A stretch of DNA of 64,000 bases from Maricaulis sp965228215 (GTDB lineage: Bacteria; Pseudomonadota; Alphaproteobacteria; Caulobacterales; Maricaulaceae): NCBI GenBank assembly GCA_965228215.1, contig OZ245800.1, forward strand, positions 1,674,001-1,738,000, in the 5' to 3' direction. Within the stretch, counting starts at the first letter, position 1; each line of letters begins with the position of its first letter. This document shows, piece by piece, positions 1 through 8,496 of this stretch. The position numbers and the translations under genes were made by a program. The notes beneath the pieces were generated by a model. That model saw nothing but the letters and a program-made list of their open reading frames with translations. It was not told the DNA's origin and ran no database searches.

Positions 1-13
1 AGCCGCCCGGCAG

Positions 14-913
14 CTAGTCCGATACCCGCTCCGTGATTTCCCGCGTGCGGATGCCTTGCTGATAGGTGATGGGCAGGGCGACGACGCTTTGCACGAACTG
101 GAAGAGATAGGTCATCAAGGCGAAGACCGTGCCGATCGGTGCGTCGAGCCGGGTAACGGCGTCGTAGATGCCAAACAACAGCGCCGTGACCAGGAAGAGA
201 TAGGTCAGGCCGAAATTCAGGCTTTCCAGGTCCGACAGCCGGACCTGCCACAGCGCCAGCCGCCGGAAATGCCGGTCGCGGCTGGAGGCGCGCATGCGTT
301 CGAAGATCTCGATCTGTTTTTCGTATTGGTTGTTCAGCGCCTTGTTCAGCGTGTGGATGCGCTTGGAGGCGAGGAAGAAGACCAGGCCCGTCAGCACGGT
401 CGCGACGGCAGCCACGATGAAGACGCGGAAATCGAGAAAGGCGATCATCACCAGCGAGCCGATCAGGGTGAAACCGGCGGTCAGCGAGAGCGGCAGGATC
501 TCCTCGAAGAAATCCACGACTTCCTTGATCAGGCCGGCGCGGGCATTGATCTGCGTCATCGGCGCGCCCTTGGCCTGTTCGCGCGCCACCACGTCCGAAC
601 CGACCCGGGCATAGATTCGGGTATAGACCCGCGTGTCATACATGCGCCGGCCGATGCCGATGATGATGAAGGTTAGCTCCAGCGCCGCCAGCCAGATCAG
701 TCCGGAAAAATCGTTTTCAATCATCCGGTTGATGGCAATGCCCAGCAACAGGGGCTCGATCACGCCCAGCACGTTCTCAATGGTCAGCAGGGCAAATGTC
801 CCGCTGATCTGCGGCCAGAAACGCTTGAAGATCGAGCCATGGGTGATGGCGTCGGGCTTGCCGGCGTTTTCGGCTGTCTCGGTGTCGGGCAAGATTTCGG
901 GCGTGTGGCTCAT
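14..913 (-). CDS. ABC transporter six-transmembrane domain protein without ATPase
   Basis: This 299-residue inner-membrane protein looks like the membrane half of an ABC exporter. Hydrophobic segments lie at about residues 35-60, 68-88, 145-190 and 235-285, separated by a charged cytoplasmic stretch (about 190-230), as in type I exporter folds. It ends after the last membrane helix, and no Walker A or ABC signature follows, so the nucleotide-binding domain is missing from this chain. Stand-alone six-TM proteins of this kind are known in proteobacteria; partner ATPase and substrate cannot be told. No clear Shine-Dalgarno sequence precedes the ATG. The stop is 13 bases from the window edge, so any downstream partner is not visible. 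Confidence 0.8.
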   Translation of the reverse strand: MSHTPEILPDTETAENAGKPDAITHGSIFKRFWPQISGTFALLTIENVLGVIEPLLLGIAINRMIENDFSGLIWLAALELTFIIIGIGRRMYDTRVYTRIYARVGSDVVAREQAKGAPMTQINARAGLIKEVVDFFEEILPLSLTAGFTLIGSLVMIAFLDFRVFIVAAVATVLTGLVFFLASKRIHTLNKALNNQYEKQIEIFERMRASSRDRHFRRLALWQVRLSDLESLNFGLTYLFLVTALLFGIYDAVTRLDAPIGTVFALMTYLFQFVQSVVALPITYQQGIRTREITERVSD

Positions 914-1082
914 GCGGGCGATTTACACGCCTGCCGCGCACGAGGCGAGGGGGAAGACAGGCCAGTCCATCCCCTCATCCCAAACTTGCCTGCCCTGATG
1001 GAAATCCGGGATTTGGGACCCATGCCGCAATCATCGCCATGGGTCCTGACTTTCGTCAGGATGAGGCGGTGGACACATTCGC
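914..1082. repeat. Intergenic hairpin cluster
   Basis: This 169-base gap between two minus-strand genes contains nested inverted repeats. GGACCCATG (1016-1024) faces CATGGGTCC (1038-1046). Next to it TCCTGAC (1044-1050) and GTCAGGA (1055-1061) form a 7-bp stem with a TTTC loop. TCCCAAA near 979 can also pair with TTTGGGA near 1013. No T-tract follows, so this is not a typical intrinsic terminator. It may be an intergenic palindromic repeat or a processing site for the TetR transcript. Confidence 0.45.
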
Positions 1083-1724
1083 TCACCCACCCCGCAGATA
1101 CGCCAGCAGCATCGCCTCGAGATGTTCGCAGAATTTCGCCTCGTCCATCATCAGGGCGCGGGTGGAGCCGTGTTCGGGGTAGAGCATGCGTTCATTCATC
1201 GCCGTGGTGAGAGTGAAATACAGGAAGGGGCCGGCCTCCTCGATCGGCGGTTTGATCTCGTCGAGCACGGGTTTGAGGAAACCCAGATAGGTGGGCGGTG
1301 AGCCGATATGTTTTTCGGTGCCGGGGCGGTCGACCAGTTCCGGCCGGTAGCGGGCATGCAGGTGCACGGCGCGGATCAGATTGCGGTGTTCGGCGTAGAG
1401 GGCATGGGTCTCGCTGACTACGGCATGCACGAAACCCTGAAGATCGATATCGCTCGTGCCGCCCTCGGCAAGGGCCGCGAACCATTGCCCCATCATCACC
1501 GAATAGCGCTCGAAGAGCAGGGGCAGAAGCGCCGTCTTGTTGTCGAAGCGGCGATAGAAAGTGCCGGTCGAGATGTTCGAGGCCTCGACGATCTCGGCCA
1601 CGGAGATCTGGTCGAAGGGTTTCTCGCGCAGGAGGTCGATCACCGCATCGGAGATCCGGTCCAGCGTCAGCTGGCTGCGCATCTGTTTGGTGGGCTTGGC
1701 CCCGGGAAGGCGGTTCGGGCTCAT
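1083..1724 (-). CDS. TetR/AcrR family transcriptional regulator
   Basis: The 213-residue protein has an N-terminal TetR DNA-binding domain. Residues 41-60 form the helix-turn-helix (SVAEIVEASNISTGTFYRRF), with the family's typical GTFYRRF recognition segment. The rest is a helical ligand-binding and dimerisation domain of unknown specificity. The frame is open well upstream, but only the part from ATG at 1722-1724 has TetR sequence; the upstream part is antisense to the CPBP gene. The gene is divergent from the CPBP protease with 72 bases between the starts, so it probably controls itself and that neighbour, though no obvious operator palindrome was found. Confidence 0.88.
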   Translation of the reverse strand: MSPNRLPGAKPTKQMRSQLTLDRISDAVIDLLREKPFDQISVAEIVEASNISTGTFYRRFDNKTALLPLLFERYSVMMGQWFAALAEGGTSDIDLQGFVHAVVSETHALYAEHRNLIRAVHLHARYRPELVDRPGTEKHIGSPPTYLGFLKPVLDEIKPPIEEAGPFLYFTLTTAMNERMLYPEHGSTRALMMDEAKFCEHLEAMLLAYLRGG

Positions 1725-1796
1725 CGCAAAAGTATATTCGGGTTCGCATTTTGGCGCGATAGGCCTGGGACAAAGCAAAAGCCCGAGGAGGCCGCG

Positions 1797-2588
1797 ATGC
1801 GTATCCGACTGTTTGCACTGGGAAGCCTGTCCATGTTTCTCGCCTGGCCCTGGCTGACCGCCGACCTGGCGATCCTGCTGGATGGCCGGGCCGGTTTCAC
1901 CGTGCAATTCCTGATCAGCAAACTCCTGCTCTGCCTGTCCCTGTGCGGGCTCGCCAGCGTGTTCGGCGTGTGGAAACAGATCGGTTTTCGCGGGCCGCGA
2001 GGCGTGCGGGGCTGGCTGTCCAGCCTGCCGCTTTGGGCCTTCATCCTGGTCATGATCGCCAGTGGCGGTGTCTTCGGCGCGCCGGGCCTGAACACGATGA
2101 TCCTGGTCTTCATCCCCCTGGCTCTCGCGACCAGCCTGTCCGAGGAAATCGTCTTCCGCGGCAGTGTCTGGACGGCGCTGGGCCCGCTGGGGCGCTGGCC
2201 GGTTGTCCTGCTGACCTCGGTCGCCTTCGGAGCGGTCCATCTCCAGGGCCTGACCACGGACATCCCCGATGTGATGATCCACGCCCAGGCCTTCATGGCC
2301 TTCGCGATCGGCCTCGTGTTTGCCGCCATGCGCCTGGCCTCGGGCTCGATCTGGCCCCCGATCGCCGCTCACGCGCTCTTCAATTGGCTGTCCTTCAGCA
2401 TCAACGGCTTCGGCGAAAGCGCCGGGCCGATGCCGGAGGGCATTTCTCCTGAACAGATCGCCACGGGCCTGGTAATCATCTCCCTCGTCATCGCGGTCTC
2501 GGGCCTGGCCGCCTGCTGGCTCGCGATCCGGGCAGAGGCCAGACGCAACCTGCCCCCGTCCGGCGTGGCCAATCCGGCTGTCGCGTGA
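1797..2588 (+). CDS. CPBP family intramembrane metalloprotease
   Basis: A 263-residue integral membrane protein with the three CPBP (Abi/CAAX protease, PF02517) motifs: EEIVFRG with E116, E117 and R121; FGAVH with H148; and HALFNW with H192 and N196. These residues form the predicted metal site inside the membrane. About eight hydrophobic segments are visible. The start was set at ATG 1797 because GAGGAG sits 6 bases upstream and a hydrophobic N-terminus follows. The family includes prenyl-protein proteases and bacteriocin-immunity-type proteins; the substrate cannot be inferred here. The gene is divergent from the TetR regulator and ends at a strong hairpin. Confidence 0.88.
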   Translation: MRIRLFALGSLSMFLAWPWLTADLAILLDGRAGFTVQFLISKLLLCLSLCGLASVFGVWKQIGFRGPRGVRGWLSSLPLWAFILVMIASGGVFGAPGLNTMILVFIPLALATSLSEEIVFRGSVWTALGPLGRWPVVLLTSVAFGAVHLQGLTTDIPDVMIHAQAFMAFAIGLVFAAMRLASGSIWPPIAAHALFNWLSFSINGFGESAGPMPEGISPEQIATGLVIISLVIAVSGLAACWLAIRAEARRNLPPSGVANPAVA

Positions 2589-2623
2589 TGATAGCCGCCG
2601 CGCCTTGAGCGTTTCAAATGGAC

Positions 2624-2661
2624 AATCCGGGAACCGGGCTCACGCCGGCGGTTCCCGGATT
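2624..2661. terminator. Bidirectional intrinsic terminator between convergent genes
   Basis: A perfect 13-bp inverted repeat, AATCCGGGAACCG (2624-2636) and CGGTTCCCGGATT (2649-2661), flanks a 12-base loop. It lies between the convergent ends of the CPBP gene and the lysC-lysA gene, so it can stop transcription from both sides. No long T-tract is present. Confidence 0.75.
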
Positions 2662-2669
2662 ATCACAAT

Positions 2670-5240
2670 CTAGATCACCGCTTCACCGGCCGGTTCGCGC
2701 ATGTTGTAGGCGCTGGCCATGACCCGTCCGTAGGCGCCGCCATTGCCGATCAGCATGACATCGCCCTCTTCCGTTTCCGGCAGCAGGCGCTGGCCGCCGA
2801 GCTTGTCGGCGCTTTCGCAGATCGGGCCGACAATGTCGGCGACCCAGGCCGGGTCTGCGTCGAGCCGGGTGAGATTGACGATCTCGTGCCGCGAGCCGTA
2901 GAGCGCCGGGCGGATGAGGCTGTTCATGCCCGCATTGATGCCCACGAAACGCGCATCGGGCGTGTGTTTCAGCTGGGTCACGCGGGCCAGCAGGACGCCC
3001 GCCTCGGCGACGATGAAACGGCCCGGTTCCAGCCAGAGCTCATAACCGGGATAGGCGGTCTTCAGCTCGCCCAGCATGATGTCCAGCGCGTCGGTATCGA
3101 TGCGACGCGGACCGGAGGCCTCGTCGACACCCAGACCGCCGCCCAGATCGAGAATGCGCACATCCGGCATGGACCGCGCCGTCTCCACAAGGAAGACACC
3201 GACCCGGCGCCAATGTTCCGGATCGCTGATGCCCGAGCCGGAATGCACGTGCAGGCCGATGATTTTCGCGCCGGCGTCTGCGGCGAGTGTTTTCGCGTCA
3301 TCCAGCTCGTCGACATGGAGGCCGAACTTGGCCTCCGGACCAGCCGTGCGGACATGTTTGTGATGGCCTTCCGGGCGTTGCGGATTTATGCGCAGCGTGA
3401 TCTCGCGATCCTTGAAGATGTCCGGCCAGGCTCGCAGCGGGTGCAGGCCGTCCAGCGTGACATGCACGCCCATCTCCAGCGCCGCCTCATACTCGCCGCG
3501 CGGGGCGAAATTCGGCGTGAACAGGATGCGATTGGCCGGCAGGTCGGGCACGGCGCGCTGCGCCGCCTTCACCTCGGCCAGCGAGACACATTCAATACCC
3601 AGACCGGCCTCGGCAGCGGTGCGCACCACATCGGCATGGCCATTGGCCTTCATCGCATACCAGCCGCGATCGAGATGTTTCAGACCCGAGATCGCCGAGG
3701 CGCGGGCCCGTACGGTCTCCAGGTCGTATACATAAAGCGGCGCATCGCTGGGGCAGAGGTCCAGCAGGGCGTCGCGCTTGTCCTGCCACCATACGGCCGG
3801 ACCACCACTGGCGGCGACGGCGTCGGGCTGGCCAATCTCGCGCCAGCTGGGGCCGAAAGTCGGATCCATCGGCTTGGGCTGGATCAGCTGGTCGTGCAGG
3901 CGGCGGCAGAGCGGTTTGCCCTGGTCGCCATCCACTACAACGGTGAGGTTGAGATCATTGGCCGCCTGGCTGATCAGGCGGACCGGATAGTGGGCAAATG
4001 CCTCCATCGCCGGTCCCAGCTGGGCCAGCAGGGCGCGCACACCCCGGCCGACCAGGCTGACGGCGGCGCAGTGTTCGATGATCTCGACGCGGGCGATCTC
4101 GGCGAGATCTTCCTTGAGGGCGGCCATCACGTCCGGAGTCAGCGACGGATCATCATCCAGCGACACGGTGACACTCGTCTCGGAGGTCGAGACCAGATCG
4201 ATCGATACGCCATGCCGTCCGAAGGGCTCGAAGGCCCGGGCCAGGAAGCCGGAGGCCCGCCACATGCCGTCGGTCTCCAGCGTGATCAGGCGAACGCCAT
4301 GCTTGACCGAGACGGCTTTCAGGCGCGGCGCGTCTTCCGACGGCGCCTCGCTGATTTTCGTGCCGGCCATGTCGGGCTTGGACGTACACAACACCTGCAT
4401 CTCGATCCCGGCCTTGCGGACCGGACCGATCGCGCGCGGATGCAGGACGGCCGCACCCATGGAGGCGATCTCCTGGGCCTCGGCATAACTCAGCGCCCGG
4501 ATCTGGCGGGCGGCACCCGTCAGTCGCGGATCGGCCGAGAAGAAGCCGGGCACATCGGTCCAGATCTCGATACGCTCCGCGGCAAGCTTGGCCGCGAAAC
4601 AGGAGGCAGACGTGTCGGACCCGCCCCGGCCGAGCAGGGCGGTATCGCCATCCTCGCGCCCGGCGATGAAGCCCTGGGTGATCACGACGGTTTCGGAAAC
4701 GAGACGATCGCGCAGGGCCGGATCATCGCTGAAATGACAATCGGCACTCAGATAACCGCCGACCGCTCCGCCCGGCAGGGCTGCCAGTGCGGTGCGGGCA
4801 TCCAGCCAGTGGGCCGGGACGTCATCGCTGTTCAGCCAGGCCGCGCCGAGCGTGGTCGACATCAGCTCGCCCTGGGCGAGGATGCGGGCACGCAGACGCG
4901 GGCTGGCATCACCTGTCAGGGCGACACCGGCCGCCAGGCGTTCCAGCGCCTCGAAATTCCCGGACAGGAGATCTGCACCGTCCAGAGCCATTTCGCTGGC
5001 CAGATCGAGATGCCGGTCGCGGATGGCGTCCAGCACGGGCTGCGCCTCGCCGGCCATGGCGGCATCGGCAAGGCCCTCCAGCATGTCGGACACGCCGGCG
5101 ATGGCCGAGTGCACGACCATCACCCGTTTGCCCCTGGCCTTGAGGGTCTTGATCCGTTTGGAAATCACGCGCCAATTGGCCAGCGTCTTCACGCTGGTTC
5201 CGCCAAATTTCAGGACGATCCAGTTCTGCGTGTTTTCCAT
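2670..5240 (-). CDS. lysAC: Bifunctional aspartate kinase / diaminopimelate decarboxylase
   Basis: One 856-residue chain joins the first and last enzymes of lysine synthesis (856 from the chosen start; positions below count from an ATG four codons upstream). The N-terminal half is aspartokinase: KFGGTSV at 15-21, the GGSDTSA active-site loop near 210, and ACT-type regulatory sequence at about 320-460. The C-terminal half (about 500-855) is a fold-type III PLP decarboxylase: PLP lysine K535 in YAMKAN, HVHSGSG at 668-674, GGGLG at 704-708, EPGR at 742-745, and CES near 812. Three in-frame ATGs occur at the start; the third (5238-5240) was chosen because GGAG lies 6 bases before it. Such fusions are known in Xanthomonas and some alphaproteobacteria. 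The chain catalyses aspartate to aspartyl phosphate, and meso-DAP to lysine. Confidence 0.95.
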   Translation of the reverse strand: MENTQNWIVLKFGGTSVKTLANWRVISKRIKTLKARGKRVMVVHSAIAGVSDMLEGLADAAMAGEAQPVLDAIRDRHLDLASEMALDGADLLSGNFEALERLAAGVALTGDASPRLRARILAQGELMSTTLGAAWLNSDDVPAHWLDARTALAALPGGAVGGYLSADCHFSDDPALRDRLVSETVVITQGFIAGREDGDTALLGRGGSDTSASCFAAKLAAERIEIWTDVPGFFSADPRLTGAARQIRALSYAEAQEIASMGAAVLHPRAIGPVRKAGIEMQVLCTSKPDMAGTKISEAPSEDAPRLKAVSVKHGVRLITLETDGMWRASGFLARAFEPFGRHGVSIDLVSTSETSVTVSLDDDPSLTPDVMAALKEDLAEIARVEIIEHCAAVSLVGRGVRALLAQLGPAMEAFAHYPVRLISQAANDLNLTVVVDGDQGKPLCRRLHDQLIQPKPMDPTFGPSWREIGQPDAVAASGGPAVWWQDKRDALLDLCPSDAPLYVYDLETVRARASAISGLKHLDRGWYAMKANGHADVVRTAAEAGLGIECVSLAEVKAAQRAVPDLPANRILFTPNFAPRGEYEAALEMGVHVTLDGLHPLRAWPDIFKDREITLRINPQRPEGHHKHVRTAGPEAKFGLHVDELDDAKTLAADAGAKIIGLHVHSGSGISDPEHWRRVGVFLVETARSMPDVRILDLGGGLGVDEASGPRRIDTDALDIMLGELKTAYPGYELWLEPGRFIVAEAGVLLARVTQLKHTPDARFVGINAGMNSLIRPALYGSRHEIVNLTRLDADPAWVADIVGPICESADKLGGQRLLPETEEGDVMLIGNGGAYGRVMASAYNMREPAGEAVI

Positions 5241-5400
5241 TTTCATCTCCATTGGTCCCGGGCGGGTTTACCTGTTCACGACCCGGGCGACCGGGGTCCA
5301 TACAGGCCCGTGGGTGGAGCGCCAATGAAAACTTGATGAGTGGGCTGTTTTTGCTGCCAATGCAGGGCCATCAGACCCGTTTCGGGGTGATTTTCGCCCG

Positions 5401-5432
5401 CTAGTCGAATTTGGGCCTAGTCGAATTTGGGG
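5401..5432. repeat. 16-bp tandem duplication at a gene end
   Basis: CTAGTCGAATTTGGG occurs at 5401-5415 and again at 5417-5431. The second copy is the 3' end of the crotonase gene including its stop (CTA at 5417). The first lies just past the stop, so the terminal codons have been duplicated into the intergenic space. The copies are still identical, which suggests a recent slippage event. Confidence 0.85.
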
Positions 5433-6238
5433 GAGCGTTTTTCCAAATTCGCCATCACGGCCTCGACCTGGTGAGGCTTGCCGATGATCGCCGCCTGTTC
5501 GCGCGATTCCGCCATCAGGAGATCTTCCGTATTGCCGTCGGCGAGCGCATCCATCAGGCGTTTGGCCCCGCGGATGGCGGACGGGCTGCGCCCGGCGATC
5601 TGGACGGCGATCTCGCGCGCCCGGGCCAGCGGGTCGTCGGCGGTCTCGGTGACCAGGCCCATCTCGCAGGCCTTGGCCCCGTCGATACGCTCGGCGGTAT
5701 AGGTGAGGCGGCGCAGGATGTCCTCGCGCACCAGTCCGCGGGCGGTGACATTGCCGGACATGTCGGGCACCAGACCCCATTGGGTCTCGGCGATCGCAAT
5801 CTTGGCATCCGGCGCGGCGATGCGCATATCGCCGGCGAGGGCGATCTGCATGCCGCCGCCCAGCGCCCCGCCCTGGATGGCGATGATCACCGGAACCGGG
5901 CATTCCCGCCAGGCGAAGGCGGCATATTGCGGGCGATTGGCCAGGCCGTGCGTGCGGTCGATGAGGCCGGCCGTAACCTGGTCCTCGCGATCCCCGCCGC
6001 CTGCCATGGCGGCAAAACTGCCGAAATCCAGCCCGGCGCAGAACATGCGACCTTCCCCGCACAGGATCACGACACGCACATCATCCTGCTCGGCGACCCA
6101 GCCCGCAGCCTCGATCAGGCCGTCGAACATGTCGGCGTCCAGCGCGTTGAGCTTGTCCGGCCGATCCAGGCGCACTTCGGCGACATGATCGGTGACGGTG
6201 ACCGCGACCCGGTCCCTGAAGCGCATCGTATCGGACAT
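5417..6238 (-). CDS. Crotonase / enoyl-CoA hydratase family protein
   Basis: The 273-residue protein matches the crotonase superfamily, which acts on acyl-CoA thioesters. It has the N-terminal V(A/R)LDRPDKLNALD segment (about 22-36), the first oxyanion-hole region RMFCAGLDFGSF (about 64-75), and the second oxyanion region with GGALGGGMQIALAGDMRIA (about 122-140). The typical C-terminal helical part follows. An AGGGAG ribosome-binding site precedes ATG 6238. Enoyl-CoA hydratase, isomerase or another crotonase activity cannot be separated by eye. It lies upstream of lysC-lysA on the same strand, but 164 bases away. Confidence 0.88.
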   Translation of the reverse strand: MSDTMRFRDRVAVTVTDHVAEVRLDRPDKLNALDADMFDGLIEAAGWVAEQDDVRVVILCGEGRMFCAGLDFGSFAAMAGGGDREDQVTAGLIDRTHGLANRPQYAAFAWRECPVPVIIAIQGGALGGGMQIALAGDMRIAAPDAKIAIAETQWGLVPDMSGNVTARGLVREDILRRLTYTAERIDGAKACEMGLVTETADDPLARAREIAVQIAGRSPSAIRGAKRLMDALADGNTEDLLMAESREQAAIIGKPHQVEAVMANLEKRSPKFD

Positions 6239-6343
6239 GGAGCTCTCCCTGGCTGGACGGCATCGTCAACCGGGCGCGAATGCATATCAACTCTTCCCGG
6301 CAGGCCATTTACCCGGCGCGCGAAATCGGGCATGAGGTTCGCG

Positions 6344-7807
6344 ATGAGAAAATATAAGACAGCGAAAACACCGTCCGAAGCGGTGGATCAATTGCAAACG
6401 CTGTATGATGCTTCCGTCGAGCGTTTGCAGAACTCCTTGAAATCCTTCCTTGATGGCAATGGGCCACCAAGCGCTGAAGAGCGTGAGGCCGGGGCCTTCG
6501 TCTATCCCGAACTCCGGGTGACCTACGAGCCCGACGGGCCGCCTCCGCCGATCAGCCGGGCCTTCGGCAAATTCACCGATCCGGGTGTCTATGCCTCCAC
6601 GATCACCCATCCCGACATGTTCCGGGACTATCTGATCTCCCAGCTGACCCTGTTGCAGGACAGTTATGACGTCACGATCGAGACCGGGCCTTCCAGCGTG
6701 GAAATCCCCTTCTCCTACGTGCTCGATGGTGCGGCCGATCTCGACATGGACGCGGCGACGCCGGCTGAGCTGGTCCGGCATTTTCCCTATGCCGACCTGT
6801 CCAAGATCAATGATGATGTGGCCAACGGGCTGAGCCCGTCCACGCCGGGCGAGCAACGCCCGCTCTCGCTCTTCGAAGCGCCGCGTGTCGACTATTCGCT
6901 CCAGCGCCTGCGCCACTATACCGGCACGCCCTATGAGGACGTGCAGCAATTCATCCTGTTCACGAACTATCATCGATATGTCGACGCCTTCACCGCCTGG
7001 GCCATCCGCCAGCTGAAGGAAGACAATCACTATGAGAGTTTCTCGGCGGCCGGGAATGTCGAGGTCGATGCCGACACGCCGAACGCCCACGCCATCGTGG
7101 AAGGCGCGCCATGGCGTCGTTTCCAGATGCCGGCCTATCACCTCAAGGCGCCGGGCGGGCGGGGGATTACCCTGGTGAATATCGGCGTGGGTCCGTCCAA
7201 CGCCAAGAATATCACCGACCATCTCGCGGTCCTGCGGCCGCAATGCTGGCTGATGATCGGCCATTGCGGCGGTCTGCGTCACTCGCAGCGCCTGGGCGAC
7301 TACGTCCTGGCCCACGCCTATCTGCGCTACGATGCCGTGCTGGACGAGGATCTGCCGCTGGACGTGCCGGTGCCGCCGATCGCCGAGATCCAGATTGCGC
7401 TGGAAGAGGCGGTGGCGAATGTCTCCGGCGACAGCGGCGATACGCTGAAACAGCGTCTTCGTACTGGCACCGTGGCGACCTATGCCGACCGGAACTGGGA
7501 GCTGCGTTATGCCGCCCAGGCCCGCCGGATCAACCAGACCCGCGCCATTGCCGTGGACATGGAAAGCGCCACGATCGCGGCCAATGGCCTGCGCCTGCGC
7601 GTGCCCTACGGGACACTGCTCTGCGTCTCGGACAAGCCGCTGCACGGCGAACTGAAACTGCCCGGTGCGGCCAATCTCTTCTACCAGCGCTCGGTGTCCG
7701 AACACCTGGCCGCCGGTATTGAGACCATCGAACTGCTCAAGCGTGACGAGGCCGAGGCCCTGCATTCGCGCAAGCTGCGCAGTTTCGACGAGCCGCCATT
7801 CCGCTAG
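6344..7807 (+). CDS. amn: AMP nucleosidase
   Basis: This 487-residue protein hydrolyses AMP to adenine and ribose 5-phosphate, adjusting cytoplasmic adenylate pools. Its length is close to that of E. coli Amn. The N-terminal half is the AMP nucleosidase-specific domain. The C-terminal half is a nucleoside-phosphorylase fold, with GHCGGLRHSQRLGDYVL (near 305-321) and VDMESATIAANG (near 405-416) as phosphate- and ribose-binding segments. The frame is open for about 900 bases upstream, but that part is antisense to the crotonase gene. ATG 6344 was preferred to ATG 6332 because GAGG lies 6 bases before it. Confidence 0.92.
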   Translation: MRKYKTAKTPSEAVDQLQTLYDASVERLQNSLKSFLDGNGPPSAEEREAGAFVYPELRVTYEPDGPPPPISRAFGKFTDPGVYASTITHPDMFRDYLISQLTLLQDSYDVTIETGPSSVEIPFSYVLDGAADLDMDAATPAELVRHFPYADLSKINDDVANGLSPSTPGEQRPLSLFEAPRVDYSLQRLRHYTGTPYEDVQQFILFTNYHRYVDAFTAWAIRQLKEDNHYESFSAAGNVEVDADTPNAHAIVEGAPWRRFQMPAYHLKAPGGRGITLVNIGVGPSNAKNITDHLAVLRPQCWLMIGHCGGLRHSQRLGDYVLAHAYLRYDAVLDEDLPLDVPVPPIAEIQIALEEAVANVSGDSGDTLKQRLRTGTVATYADRNWELRYAAQARRINQTRAIAVDMESATIAANGLRLRVPYGTLLCVSDKPLHGELKLPGAANLFYQRSVSEHLAAGIETIELLKRDEAEALHSRKLRSFDEPPFR

Positions 7808-7826
7808 CCTTCAGGGGGAGGGGAGA

Positions 7827-8453
7827 ATGAACCAGCTGGCATTTCCCGCATGGCTCGGCCGGGCCGTGTTTGAAGCCGTCCTGATCGTCTTCGCGGTCAT
7901 GCTGGGTTTCCTCGCGACGGAATGGCGCGAGGAGCGCCGCGCCGAGGCCAATGCCCAGGCAGCCCTGGAACGCATTGTCGAGGAAATGGAAGCCAATCTC
8001 GCTGAGCTGGAACGTGTCGTGGGTTATCACGGCGAGGTGCGTGCCTCGCTGGGCGGGCTGGCCGAACAGGTCGCCAATGGAGAGGCGGATGCCGAGGGTA
8101 ATCTGATTGCCCGCATCACGCCGGTCCTGCCACGCGGCGTCCAGCCGCCCCTGGTTTCCGATGTGGCCTGGGAAATTGCCTCCCAGCGCGGCGAGCTGAA
8201 CCGGATCGATTTCGATCTCGTCTCGGATATTGCCGGCGTCTACAACATCCAGGAATTGGGGGTCAGCTCGACCTGGCGCATGCTGGTCGAGACCTCTTTC
8301 TTCAACGAGGACTCCTTCGTGGACCGGGACATCACCTCCTCGCTCTATTTCCTCTCGACGGGATTTCGCGAATTGGAGATGCAGGAACAGAACCTGATCC
8401 GGCAATACGAGGCGATCATTCCCCGGGTTCGCGAACAGGTCGAAAATCCGTAA
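7827..8453 (+). CDS. Membrane-anchored protein of unknown function
   Basis: A 208-residue protein with one N-terminal membrane helix (about residues 12-30: AVFEAVLIVFAVMLGFLAT). A strongly charged helical stretch follows (about 31-65, rich in E, R and A), likely coiled coil. The remainder is predicted to be extracytoplasmic or cytoplasmic helical sequence without a motif I recognise. The start ATG 7827 follows a strong GGGGAG site. It begins 19 bases after amn, so the two may be cotranscribed. I do not recognise the family. Confidence 0.75.
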   Translation: MNQLAFPAWLGRAVFEAVLIVFAVMLGFLATEWREERRAEANAQAALERIVEEMEANLAELERVVGYHGEVRASLGGLAEQVANGEADAEGNLIARITPVLPRGVQPPLVSDVAWEIASQRGELNRIDFDLVSDIAGVYNIQELGVSSTWRMLVETSFFNEDSFVDRDITSSLYFLSTGFRELEMQEQNLIRQYEAIIPRVREQVENP

Positions 8454-8496
8454 CCCGGGACTTGCCGCGGACCGCCGCAGCGCGTAGTTCGATCGC

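Noticed and set aside
1725..2372. N-terminal extension of the TetR frame
   Set aside because: It is antisense to the CPBP gene and contains no domain.
2886..5336. A very long plus-strand open frame opposite lysC-lysA
   Set aside because: It is antisense to a clear enzyme gene. It has no family motifs and is rich in Arg, Gly and Ala, as expected from GC-rich codon shadow.
5411..6343. N-terminal extension of the AMP nucleosidase frame
   Set aside because: It is antisense to the crotonase gene; the family length and ribosome-binding site place the start at 6344.
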